A stretch of DNA of 64,000 nucleotides from Atopsyche davidsoni (Eukaryota > Arthropoda > Insecta > Trichoptera > Hydrobiosidae): assembly GCA_022113835.1 (NCBI GenBank), contig JAILWY010000024.1, positions 4,902,501 through 4,966,500 on the forward strand, given 5' to 3'. Below are positions 42,992 through 54,011 of this stretch, in pieces. Both the position numbers and the translations under genes were made by a program. The notes under the pieces are model-generated. The model was not told the origin of the DNA. It saw nothing but the letters and a program-made list of their open reading frames with translations, and ran no database searches. Position 1 is the stretch's first letter, and every line of letters starts with the position of its first letter.

Positions 42992-43496
42992 CACTGGTTC
43001 TCAAAATTGTCAATATCGACCCCCAGGGGTCGATTTTGCCCTACAAGGGGTCGATGATAGCGAAAAATTTAATTGGGGGTCCACGAACTGTAATTGGGGG
43101 TCTACGAGAGTGGATCTCATTTAAGCAGATCATCACCAAAATTTAGGAATTCCGTAAAAGTCATAATTGAACACAGATTGAATCTATGTACTTGCATAAT
43201 AATGCTGTTAATCCTGCATCATTTACTATTGCAAGAAGGTTTTGAGACAGTTTTTCCATCTTCATACTACATGGAGAAGGTTTTCAGTGCAGTTGTCAAC
43301 CTTCTTACAAAAAAAAGAAATAATTATTCAATGTTTACATACCGACGTAAAATATGGCGCACCTGTATATCAGATGTCAAAAATATGTTTGAAGATGATG
43401 AATTTGCAAAAAATCAATATTAGCAAGGCAGGGGTCTACGAAAAACAGGAAAACTCGACAAGGGGTCGACGGGATAAAATAGTTTGGGAACCTTTG
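42992..43496 (+). mobile_element. hAT deletion derivative with transposase C-terminal remnant
   Basis: A 505-bp element from CACTGGTTCTCAAAATTG to ATAGTTTGGGAACCTTTG, flanked by perfect CCTTACAC at 42984-42991 and 43497-43504. The left end shares GGGGTCGATTTTGCCCTAC and GGGGGTCTACGAGAG with the 25229 copy. The right half keeps coding-like EGFETVFPSSYYMEKVFSAV, VNLLTKKRN, then a shifted frame, resembling the C-terminal dimerisation part of ZBED/SPIN-type hAT transposases (..FSAV..LLTKKRN). Too short to be active. Confidence 0.8.
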
Positions 43497-43504
43497 CCTT
43501 ACAC

Positions 43505-45521
43505 TGTAACTTGTCGTGTGGATTTTACTGTATTTTCTTAGTCAAATAAAATGAGAACATTAGCCTAAAATACGTATTTTATCACATATAATACTGCCTT
43601 TATTTTCTTCACTTAATATCCGATACAAAATTTTAACGTTGTTTTATGATCTAATTCAATAAAAACACTAGTTAGTGAAAATAAATATTTTTATCAATTA
43701 TCGTAGTAATTGAACTAAAATACTGTGAAAAAATATTCAAATTATTATTTTCCGAAAACGTCATATCAGAAGCTGTTCATAAAAATATTTTTGATATCCA
43801 AAAGACAGTCGAAAATGTATATCACAAAAAAATCAGTAAGAAAAAACGATAAATTTAAAATTCTCTAACAAATTTACCATCTGTCATTCACGCGAAAACA
43901 ACCCTTAAAGTAACTCAATAAGGTTCTGGCTTCCCTAACGGCATCCCCACAGCTAAGGGTGTATTTTGCTTAATCAAACAGGCGACCCGATCGGAGGTCT
44001 TGTTTTCATAGCGTTCAGTTTCAGATGCTCACTTTCACAGACCCTCCAAGGGTATAAAAATAAAATGGAGTTAAAATGAGTGATGATACTGTGATACATT
44101 TTAAAACATCAGCTTTGAACATAGTTTACATCACACACACATAATTATCGGTATATCAAAAATCGGTAATACAAAAAAATAGCTGTACACTGTAACTGAG
44201 ATTGAATGCTCATGCAATAAAAAGTTTTTTTTCTCAATATTTGAAGAAAGTTTTTTTGAAATAAATACCTACTTATAAAAATCACTTTCGAAAGTTTAAA
44301 TATAAAAAAAAATATTATCTCAAAAACGAATCAAATTTCTGAGTGAAATATTGATTATAATTAAATAATATTTAAAAATAAATATAAAAATTATATTCTT
44401 TTAGTAATCTTATCAGCCTATCTAACCGAGCGATATTTGACAATTTTTATTATACTAATAAATATTTATATCACGGTGCACTCAAATAATACATCTTGCA
44501 CATGGTGCGATACAAACGTCAAATTGAGATACTGGTATCGATGAAAATAATATGAATTGTTAAGATGTCAATGCCTCCGTCCATTAAGGGATGCTGCGAC
44601 TGTGAGGGGAGGGGGATGAAAGGAAGAATATGAAACGCTTGATAACGGCACCCGTTTTGAATGTGATAATAAAGTAGGAATCTTTATTATATTTTGATGC
44701 AGAATTTGTAGGGTGATATAAATTTATTGGGACTCGGTGGCAGTTAAATATTGGAAATTGTTTATTTTTATCTGAAATGAGATTGGGGTTGTAAAAAATA
44801 GCGCTTGACAATTCGGAATAAAATTATCTTGAAATTGCTCTTTATTTTCAAATTTACCGTCACATAAAGAGGTTTAAATAATTTTAAAGACGTCTACGGT
44901 TTTGGGGTTAACATTTTTCATATTTTCAGATTTCAAGCTGCATTACGTGTTTTTTTTCTATTGTAAGTGGAATTTTATTTTCATGTGACCCTTTACTTTA
45001 GATTATAAGAATAGTACGCTGTTAAAAAAAAAAATTTGTAATAGTTAAATAATATTAAAATATAAATAAAATCATCAAATAGTGTTTAGTCACAGAAAAC
45101 ACACATAATGGTTTTGAATTTTCAAAAATATTCATAACAAAAGAGGATTTTAATGAACGAACGTGACCCGAATAATTAAAATGCAATATAATACCGAGGA
45201 TGTTTCATAAAATTAAATTATAATTTTAATTAATGCATAAACCGTGCAAAAGATAAACTGTTGTATATTTTTATCTAGATAATTTTTATCATATCATGCC
45301 GTTATTTATTGTTATATAAAGCGTTATTTTATGCGTTTTTTTTTATTTAAACTTTTATCTGCGTGGTTTTTTTTTTATTAAGTGTAATTAAATTATTCTA
45401 ATTGTGTTGTAAATTTTATACACTTAACTTACTTGAGTAATTCAAAATACACTGAAACCTTTTTTTACTCATGAGTGCTGTGCTGCGTGGTTGTTAGTTG
45501 GATTTTTTGGGGGGACTAACA
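43505..45521. other. No recognised gene
   Basis: AT-rich, with slightly GC-richer unique stretches at 43905-44065 and 44570-44740. No repeats shared with the rest of the window. Confidence 0.4.
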
Positions 45522-45560
45522 CTTGAAGATGGTTTCGGTACCGGAAACGAAACGTCGGTA
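45522..45560 (+). repeat. Hammerhead-like motif (stray copy of a foldback-type end)
   Basis: CTTGAAGATGGTTTCGGTAC followed by CGGAAACGAAACGTCGGTA. It consists of a CTGAAGA-like box (with one extra T), a strong hairpin GTTTCGGTACCGGAAAC, then GAAACGTC. It has the layout of the motif in families a-c but a different stem, and no inverted partner or target duplication was found. Confidence 0.45.
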
Positions 45561-45664
45561 CAATATTTCTCACAACAGTGGTTTTCTGAGACGTGAACCG
45601 TGCAGGTAGCTTGGTTGAATTCTGTTCTTACCATGATTTGACAATGTTCTTACGTCCTACTAGC

Positions 45665-45813
45665 TTCTCGCAGAACTTTCCTAATATGAGAGTACAGTAG
45701 AACTACAAGCATTGTTGGTTCTTGGCAAGCGACGCTGCAGCTTGGCCCGCGAGCCGAATTTTGGCCCTAAGATATTCAGCAGAACATTCTGCGGGGGTCC
45801 ATTCCCACCCCTG
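45665..45813 (-). mobile_element. hAT-type end fragment
   Basis: Read on the minus strand it begins CAGGGGTGGGAATGGACCCC and continues with a CCGCAGAATG, GGCCAAAATTCGGCTCGCGG, GCCAAGCTGCAG segment. CAGGGGTGGG with GGCTCGCGGGCC is typical of hAT ends. The other end is not recognisable. Confidence 0.45.
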
Positions 45814-48470
45814 TTGTAGGCTTCTTCCTTGACGTCATATATTTGCGGAATTCAACCCTACGCTAAACCTAAAGCCTCAAAAATAACGCGATGTTCATTT
45901 TTACTCCTCACGACAGACTACTAAAAAAAATATTTTCTCATAACGCATATTTTGATTTTTGACTTTGTCTTGTAGAAAGATCAAAAGCGCTTTCAAACAA
46001 AAACAAGAAATATGCTTATATAAATAATAAAAATATATTGAATTATTTATCATACATTTTGCATATTTTTAAAAAAAAAGTTTTTTCATTTTTCTAAAAT
46101 TGACTTTTTTTAAATTTAAAATTTAAAAGCATTAAAAGAAGTTATACTTTTTTTGCGCTATAGCCTCCAAGCACCCCCGGAGCAGTTAAGTCGTTTCAAA
46201 AATCTAAAATGTATGCTGGGTTAAAAAACCTACCCCTACAAAGTCTTTGTAAGAAGTTTTAAGCTATACACTGTAATGTACTTAGGATGTATAATTAGAA
46301 GAATTTGCGTTCATTTTTTAATTAAAAATGAGTTGGGTTTGTAGCTTTTTATATTTTTATTTGTATAATTTTCTTCATCACAGAGGGAGAGAGAGAAAAA
46401 AAAAACTTATGAATAATCTTATAATAGAAAAATTTATTTAAAATCTGAACAGAATTTTCTTTTGCTGAAATTTATAATTGTAATGCGGGTAATTAAAAAT
46501 TGTAGACACGCTTAAATTTTTTTATGAAAAAAATTTATTAATAATATGAATCTTCGCCAAGTATAAATAAACCGTTTTTGGGCAACGAATAAGGAATTAC
46601 GGCGGCCAGTTCATAAATTTTAATTATTCCCAGAGTAACGTTACTTAATAACTTATCACTGTTCTTCCGAGACTATCTTAACGGTAACGTTTCTATCGAA
46701 CACACGTTAAGGCCTCACTTACACCAGAACCTGCAATAGAATTCTACCCTATCGCAGAGCTGAAATTCTTTCAGTATGAGAGACTAATGACCCCCGAGAA
46801 TTATTTGGCTTTGTTCTCAGGCGATTTTTCGCCTTGTGCCTTGTTTTATGGGCGGGCCAAGGGCGAATTTGGCTTATCGTTGCCCATTGTGGGTATTGGA
46901 CACGTGTTTTTGTGTAATGCTCGCCTATTGAGGTTTTTGCACAGAAAGATGCGTGAGAGAAGATAAATTGCGCCGAGAAGAATTACGAATGTATTAAGTG
47001 AATATTATGATAACGTTTTTTTTGTGGAAATTAGCTGGTTTCTTTGATCCAGTTATTAGAGAACGATTAGGAGAGATACAAAACATTAACATACTTTTGA
47101 TTTAATGCTAGAAAATAATCAACGAGAGTTATCGTTTAAAGGAAGGGAATTTGATCCCACACCTCTACAAAATAATGAATATTTTTATGACACAGACTCT
47201 ATCTGTAGTGAGTGATTCTTATGTTGTAATAAATAACTTGAATGTTTAATAAAATATAAACTGTGTTTGAACATTTTTGATATAAATAATTATAACATAA
47301 GCATTTTCAAAGCAAATGTTTGGAAACGAATAAAAATTACGTAATATTTAGAAAGTATGAATTAATGTCTTTGATAATATGTAGTGTAGTTTTTTTGAAT
47401 AAATATAATGTGTTGTTAAATAATGTAATAATAATATTAAAACTTTAAACCAACAAAATATAACCTTATGACATTAATGTTTTACTGCGCAGTCATAAAT
47501 TTTTCACTTATTTCACAAAGCGATTACTTTTAAAACTAATTCTGCTTTATTGAGTATATGCAGATTTTTAATATTTATAAAAATTCTAGTTAAAAAGGTG
47601 GTCCAGATTATAATTTTAAAAGCCTCTCTTACATAATGCTAGTATTGGAATTGTCCAAAAGCAACTGAGTACGAATAATGTTCATTATCTACGGTCACTG
47701 CGTATTTAGATTCGATCGAACATTGGATAAAAGAACGTAAAGGCTTCGCGGGCACCAGGCAGATTAATCGACCAAGCCTTTGATGTGAAAAATGACGTGA
47801 AACGAACGCGTTAATTAATTAACAACTTGTGGAAGGGTTGATTGAAAACTCGCAAGTCATTGAGGCCGCCAAGGGGATGATTTTACCCCGAAATAAAAAT
47901 ATTAATACGCCTTTCAGCCTGGCTTTTTTTTGCTACAAGGAAATTTTAAATACATTTTCGCCGTTTATGATTATGATTAAATTATGAATAGATTTTGACA
48001 TGAGAATTTTTTAACATTTTTAATACCAGATTTTTTTTTTTGTAATTAAAACATCATAGACACTGACTTTTGATTTGACTTAATATTTACTCCTATTTGC
48101 TAAAATCAAAAGGTTTTTTATAATTTTTTAACAAAGATTTTTTTTTTCGCTGTTTTATGTTGTCAAAGAGGAAATATTATTTTGCGTAAATATAAAATTA
48201 TCTAGTTAAAATATTAGGATTATTTAATATCGTGAAGTTTAAACATCACCGTTGACGAGCTCGAGGTAAATATTTGTGCCGAAATCTCGAAATACCGCTC
48301 GAAAAAGTGATGAAAAACGCAGCAAAAAGGATACATTTTGCTATGGACAATAAAGGCAGCCATTTGATTGATTTTGTGTTTAAAAACTTGTTTAAATAAA
48401 TTTAAAAAAACCAAATTTAATAAAAATATATCAAACATATATATATCATATTTTTTAAAAATGTTATTTA
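45814..48470. other. No recognised gene; GC-richer patch 46680-46950
   Basis: The patch reads GGCGATTTTTCGCCTTGTGC and GGGCGGGCCAAGGGCGAATT without a matching protein. The rest is AT-rich. Confidence 0.35.
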
Positions 48471-48968
48471 GTATTCACATACCGACATAAAATATGGCGC
48501 ACCCTGTAATATGTATATTTGTATATGAAACTGCATTTCTACTAGATCTAGAAAACAATAGAAATCGGTTGTTTTTTTTAAAATTTATTTATTATTCACA
48601 CACCGACATAAAATGTGGCGCACCCTGTAATATGTATATTTGTGTATGAAACTGCATTTCTACTAGATCTAGAAAACAATAGAAATCGGTTGTTTTTTTT
48701 TTTTCATTTATTTATTATTCACACACCGACATAAAATGTGGCGCACCCTGTTATATGTATATTTGTATATGAAACTACATTTCTACTAGATCTAGAAAAC
48801 AATAGAAATCGGTTGTTTTTTTTTTCATTTATTTATTATTCACACACCGACATAAAATTTTTTTAAAATGTTATTTAGTATTCACATACCGACATAAAAT
48901 GTGGCGCACCCTGTTATATGTATATTTGTGTATGAAACTGCATTTCTACTAGATGTAGAAAACAAGAT
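48471..48968 (+). repeat. Tandem array, five partly truncated units of about 121 bp
   Basis: ACCGACATAAAAT occurs at 48481, 48602, 48725, 48846 and 48888 (spacing 121, 123, 121, then a truncated 42). Units contain TGTGGCGCACCCTGTAATAT, GTATATTTGTATATGAAACT, GCATTTCTACTAGATCTAGA and AAACAATAGAAATCGGTTGT, a T-run and TTATTATTCACAC. The fourth unit breaks off after TAAAATTT and restarts with sequence seen before the first unit (TTAAAATGTTATTTAGTATT), suggesting unequal exchange or replication slippage. A related CATACCGACGTAAAATATGG, CGCACCTG lies in the hAT copy at 43340. Confidence 0.9.
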
Positions 48969-49079
48969 CACAGCTGGACAATTGCGACCGTATTCCTTCG
49001 AAAGCTCGAGCACACGGCATCGATAAATCTCACTCACCCAATTTCTAATATGAGGAGCAGAGGATAAATCATTGGCGTG

Positions 49080-49345
49080 AAGGCTCGGGATGGCGACTTA
49101 CATTTACGAATAATTCGCGTGGTCGCCAGTGCCCCCGGCAGCGGAGACCGGCGTCACATTACCACGCCCTGTCGCGCATTATCTGGGACTACCCCGGCCT
49201 CCCCTGCCACCCCAGCCTCCCCACCCACCCCCGAGCACTACCGGGGTGTTATCGCGTATAAGGGATGCCTAGAAAGTGTGCGCACTGGATGTTGCTGTCG
49301 ATCTCGACTTTTACACCCTTACATTCCGCCACAGCTGCCGAGTCC
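49080..49345. other. GC-rich unique segment, no gene assigned
   Basis: Rich in C (CCCCTGCCACCCCAGCCTCC, CCACCCACCCCCGAGCAC). A 93-codon ORF (49077-49358) has low-complexity proline/threonine/alanine composition from the C-runs and is probably not a protein. Confidence 0.35.
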
Positions 49346-49624
49346 GTCCGTTGGATGATTTTTCAGTATCACATCGTCACACCGTCTTTGTATTATTGTA
49401 TTTGGATTGGATTTACTCCTTGATTTTGCAGATATGCAGAAAATTTTTGTGGCATATTAAAAAGCAGACTTACTTCCTTGCTGCACTAGTGTAAAAGATT
49501 ATACGGAGTTATAGCGACATCTCCACGTATCAAAAATCTAAACATATCCATCAACTCAAACATGAAAAAGGGTTTTTGACACATGTTTTTTCATACGCAA
49601 ACTCAATATCAAAAAAAAGTCCAA

Positions 49625-49832
49625 GTACGCTACCACCTAAACCACACCTTGTAAGCCTCACAACCTGCTCGCGGAATCAATTGATTGTGCTCTGGAAGTA
49701 ACTTGTCGATATGGAGTATTGTTTCTGCAGCCTGCTGCACAAGTAGTAACAGATCTATACTTCAGAGTTTAGGCAGCAGTATAACGAACACTGGCTCAGC
49801 ATAAATATATGCTCAGTGAGATTGTCACAAAA
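49625..49832 (+). repeat. SINE-like dispersed repeat, diverged copy
   Basis: TTGATTGTGCTCTGGAAGTA, ACTTGTCGATATGGAGTATT, GTTTCTGCAGCCTGCTGCAC, AAGTAGTAACAGATCTATAC, GGCAGCAGTATA and TATGCTCAGTGAGATTGTCA follow the family order. The GAA tail is replaced by an A-run. A GC-richer unique patch follows at 49900-50045. Confidence 0.6.
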
Positions 49833-50139
49833 AAAATATATAAAATATTCTATAACATACTGTAGAAGTGAACATAAGTACATGCCTTCCACAGATTCAA
49901 TATGCATTACCATTTTCGCACCAGGGAGTTATTTAGTTCGGGCAAGGGTTGCGCTGGTCACGTACCCCCGTGATGGCGGGGGTGTGCCTACTTATCAAAT
50001 GAGCAGAGAGGTCTCGCCCTATCTGCGGCTGTGGCACCTCTAAAATGTTATGTGGTACCATAGCAGCCTTGGAGCTTAAAACGATTCTTTCAAATGTACT
50101 GTTTCTCTGATTTTATTTATTGTATTCGCTGAGAATATA

Positions 50140-50678
50140 CATATTATTGAGTAAAATACTTGAGTGATTTTCCACATGTTTGTTTTTATTTGTGACCGGA
50201 TTATCAAACAGGGTGAGATTTTATATAATAATAAGCAATTAGGTAAACAATAGTTACAGGGAGAGGTAATTGGAAAGAGAGAGCGTGATTGTCAGGTGGT
50301 AAAAACTAATGTGATTTTAATGTACTTGACAAGAAACACTACTTTAGATAATTACCCCATTAATATAAAAAAACATTTGTTCACAAAATTTGCAATTATA
50401 TAGAATCCTCCACTTGTCAGGTACATTAAAATCACATTAGCTCTTACCACCTGACAATCACTCTCTCTCTCTTTCCAACAACCTCTCCCTCTAACTATTG
50501 TTTACGTAATTGCTTATTATTATATAAAATCTCACTCTGTTTGATAATGCCAACGTGAAAGGTTGGCGAAACCGGTCACAAATAAAAACGAACATGTGGA
50601 AAATCACTCAAGTATTTTACTCTAAAATATTAAAATGGAATTCCACCAAGTACTCTCTGTCAAAAATATTGAATTTCT
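50140..50678 (+). mobile_element. Family-b foldback element with asymmetric arms
   Basis: A 539-bp insertion flanked by TGAGAATATA (50130-50139 and 50679-50688). The arms are long inverted repeats: GAGTAAAATACTTGAGTGAT, AAACAATAGTTA and GTGATTGTCAGGTGGTAA on the left have complements on the right. The right arm carries the core TTGATAA, GCCAAC/GTTGGC, GAAACCGGTC (50541-50575). In the left arm exactly 23 nt are missing at 50199/50200, from the T of the GAAAC complement through the hairpin. The tail AAAATGGAATTCCACCAAGT follows only on the right. No ORF. Confidence 0.7.
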
Positions 50679-50688
50679 TGAGAATATA

Positions 50689-53440
50689 AATATTTACCGA
50701 ATAGTACAAATATTGCAAATGATACATTTAAAAAAATATGTATTTAAATGTATAGTTGTATTTTTAAGTTTCCAGCTATGACGTATCTATCTATTCGGTC
50801 TTTTTACGGTATAGCAGTAAAAAAAATACAATGCAAGAGGGTGCATATGGCTATTTCTAAGCTGGTAGAATACGACTTCCGGTAGATAAGACAGCCCCTG
50901 GGCCCTTTAGTCACGAGGGAGGAACTGATTGCGCTAAAGCCTCCAATTTCAGAAATTTTTCAGTTTATTTTCCATTGCTGTTATATCCAAAAAATTTAAA
51001 GCTTACTTTAAAACTGCATTTTTATATTTATTTGAACAAGCACAGGGAGTCAAGAAATATATTTTTTGAAATGAATATTTAAAATTAGTGATTTTATTTA
51101 ATACTAACTATAAATATAATCACAAATATTTGCACATTTGACTTAAAAGAAGTTTATTTATTTATTATTTTATTTTCAACAAAATAATTAACGATTGTAC
51201 GAGTTGACTGATGAAAGTCGAAGATAGATAAAGATGTGTAGTTTATACAAATATTAAAACTATATACAAGTATGCATCATAACAATAAATTTTTATTTTT
51301 ATTTATATATAAGGTTGGGTTATTTAACAATTAAAACGTTCATCTTTTTCAAAAGCCAGATGCCAGGCGAAATTGACCAGTGATTCCGATTAAACTGGCA
51401 GAGCACATAAACACAGAAAGGGAGAAGCAAACCTTCTCAAGCGGAACCTGAATTGTTGACAATACTTTTATCAGAGAACATTGAAATGTATAACACGTTT
51501 TCTCGATTTTATATCTTTGATACACAACCGGGATACATCGAGGCTCAAATAATCTACAGACAAGGTTCAATAGAATATTTTTATCAAACTAACTTTAAGT
51601 GTTTATAGACAAGCGGCCGAAAGCTTTTAAGAACAATATCGCTGTATTTTTTTTAACAAATAAATAGATCTTATCTTGTGCCAATCATTTATTGATTTGT
51701 AAAGTTTTGAGTCTTCTGGCGTTTTGGTCTCGGTACTGGAATCACTTTCATGATTTTCACAGGATTTTTTTCAGGGAACGTGGGAAGACTCAGACATAAA
51801 CATAATAGAGTTTATCTCTAAGGTATTTAGAGATAGCTACTATAGGTACTTGAATCACAATTCGCCTCCCTTTGTGCAGTCAATTTTCATTTTTGCCAGA
51901 CCTGTGTGCACAGTGAGCCGGCGGCGACTGAGCGAGGCCATTATTTTTAACACCTCACGGATTCAAATGAGTGCCCGGATGGCCATTTTTCCGAGTCAGC
52001 CGAGCACTTGCGGTGTGTCTGAATATCGAATGCTTAGCTGGCAGTCCGATAAGGGGTTGAAAAGCTTGATTTATTTTAATTTATACTTTGCAGGATGTTA
52101 CTGAAAAAAAAAACACTGTTTATTTTTTCATGATTTTTGCATGGGAGTTAACGTAAATAAGACAAATCATAGGTGACTTTTTTCTTTTACAAAACGAAGA
52201 TACAACTCTTATAAAATATATTATTTTAGAGATTAAGTTTGAATAGTAAAATTGTGGACTTTTTTACTTAAAGACTAAGCTTCATGGCCACATTTATAAA
52301 ATACTTAATATCACCAATCTATACAAAGAAATCTTTACTGTCACTTACGGGACCACGAATGAAATGCCAATGCATTCTGACAAGTGCATGAATAATTAAC
52401 AATATGCAACAATATTACAGTGATGACTCGTCGACGTAATACCCGTACTCACAGTTATTCAAAGTAACACTTGCTTGAACACTAACTTGAACACTGAACA
52501 TGATACGATACCTTGTGAGACCGCTAATTCGCATACGAGTACCCAGTGTACCCCAAACTTCCACTATTAGTTAAAATTACATCTAATTTAGTCATATTCT
52601 ATAATTTTTAATCACGTATTAACCCTTAAATGCATAATTTTTTTTTTCACATTTGCCAAATGCTATCTTCTAATGCGGTTTGTGTCTATTCTAGAGCTGT
52701 TAGTGGTAAAAAGTTGATTTAAATTAGTTAAACAGGTCCAACATAACGGTCACAAAACGAAACTGTTAATCCTATTAGTTTTTTTATGGGGATTAATGGT
52801 TTGTTACCGATCCGTCATTATATGCAGATTCATTGATAATGATGAAATAAACTATTCAATATATCGAATTCAATAAATATAGACACGCTTGTTGGCCCAG
52901 TTGTTAAATAGCTAGACATCAGTAATAAGACTATTTGGTTTAAATCAAATTAACAAATACTTTGAAACAAATTTATCGTATTGCGAATAAACAAATTATG
53001 ATATAGCCGAACTCAATTTTTAACTTCATAAAACACGGAAGCAGCTCACAACAATGCAAAGTTTGGAAAACTTTTAGCAAAGTATAAACTAAATGGACAT
53101 CTGTCAGTTAACTGTCGGTTTACTCCCCCTGCGGGAAGTTGGTCCCCTGATCGGGTTAGGGTGACTCGCGGTGGAATAGACCAAGTTCCATCGAGCCGAA
53201 CCCACCCCTTAATGTATTCACTTCGCCTCTTGCCAGAGTGGTGGCATTCCAACTAGTGATTTGCTTATTCTAAAGTCACTTTCGTACTTTGCACAAGTTA
53301 TGAAGTACTTTAATGTTTTTCAGGACAAGAAAAACTCCTTGTGCTTAACGCAAGTTATGATATACTCATGCACGCTACTCAAGTATATTTACATTTTAAA
53401 AAATCGTACACGTACAAAAGCGGATCATTGAGTACAAAAT
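50689..53440. other. No recognised gene; GC-richer patches 51870-52060 and 53095-53250
   Basis: The second patch (CTCCCCCTGCGGGAAGTTGG, GATCGGGTTAGGGTGACTCG) has one 68-codon minus ORF with no known match. The rest is AT-rich. Confidence 0.35.
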
Positions 53441-53450
53441 TATGATTTAC

Positions 53451-54001
53451 TTAATGGAACTGTTATTTATTTTGTAATACTCCATTTTATTATAATAAAA
53501 TAAAACCAAATGGTTTTGGAGACTACGTTAATTTCACTTGTAGCGAGAGCTCTTTCGCCGAACACGGCATCTTCAAGACTGAGTCTATACAGAAAAAAGC
53601 GAGCTTATACATAAAAAATTCAACAAAAATACATGAATCATAGATTATACTACAAACAATTACAAAATCTGGAAAAATGCTACTAAAAATAGTACTTAAA
53701 TAAACTAGTTTGTGATTAAATAAACCTGAGGACAGCCAGGAATCATCACTACTTAGTATTAAAATTATTGCTGTTAATATCATTTTAATGGGGTTTTACA
53801 GCACTCAATAGAAGCATTTTTCCACATTTTGTAATTGTTTGTAGTATAATCTACGATTCATGTATTTCTTTTGAATTTTTTATGTATAAGCTCGCTTTTT
53901 TCTGTATAGACTCAGTCTTGAAGATGCCGTGTTCGACGAAAAAGCTCTCGCTACAAGTGACATTAACGTAGTCTCCAAAACCATTTGGTTTTATTTTATT
54001 A
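53451..54001 (-). mobile_element. Family-c foldback element, copy with long arms
   Basis: A 551-bp insertion flanked by TATGATTTAC (53441-53450 and 54002-54011). Arms of about 200 bp (53505-53690 and 53808-53995) are inverted: CCAAATGGTTTTGGAGACTA, CGTTAATTTCACTTGTAGCG, GGCATCTTCAAGACTGAGTC, TATACAGAAAAAAGCGAGCT. The intervening region is about 115 bp and unique. Both arms have TTGAAGA, GCCG/CGGC hairpin (CGAC in the right arm), GAAAG (GAAAA in the right arm). The tail on the left equals that of 42265 and 4301. No coding function. Confidence 0.7.
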
Positions 54002-54011
54002 TATGATTTAC

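Noticed and set aside
42588..43146. Overlapping ORFs of 69-137 codons as a gene
   Set aside because: Open in several frames on both strands because of GC-rich sequence; no recognisable motif. The 137-codon ORF runs into the hAT element, so it is not one protein.
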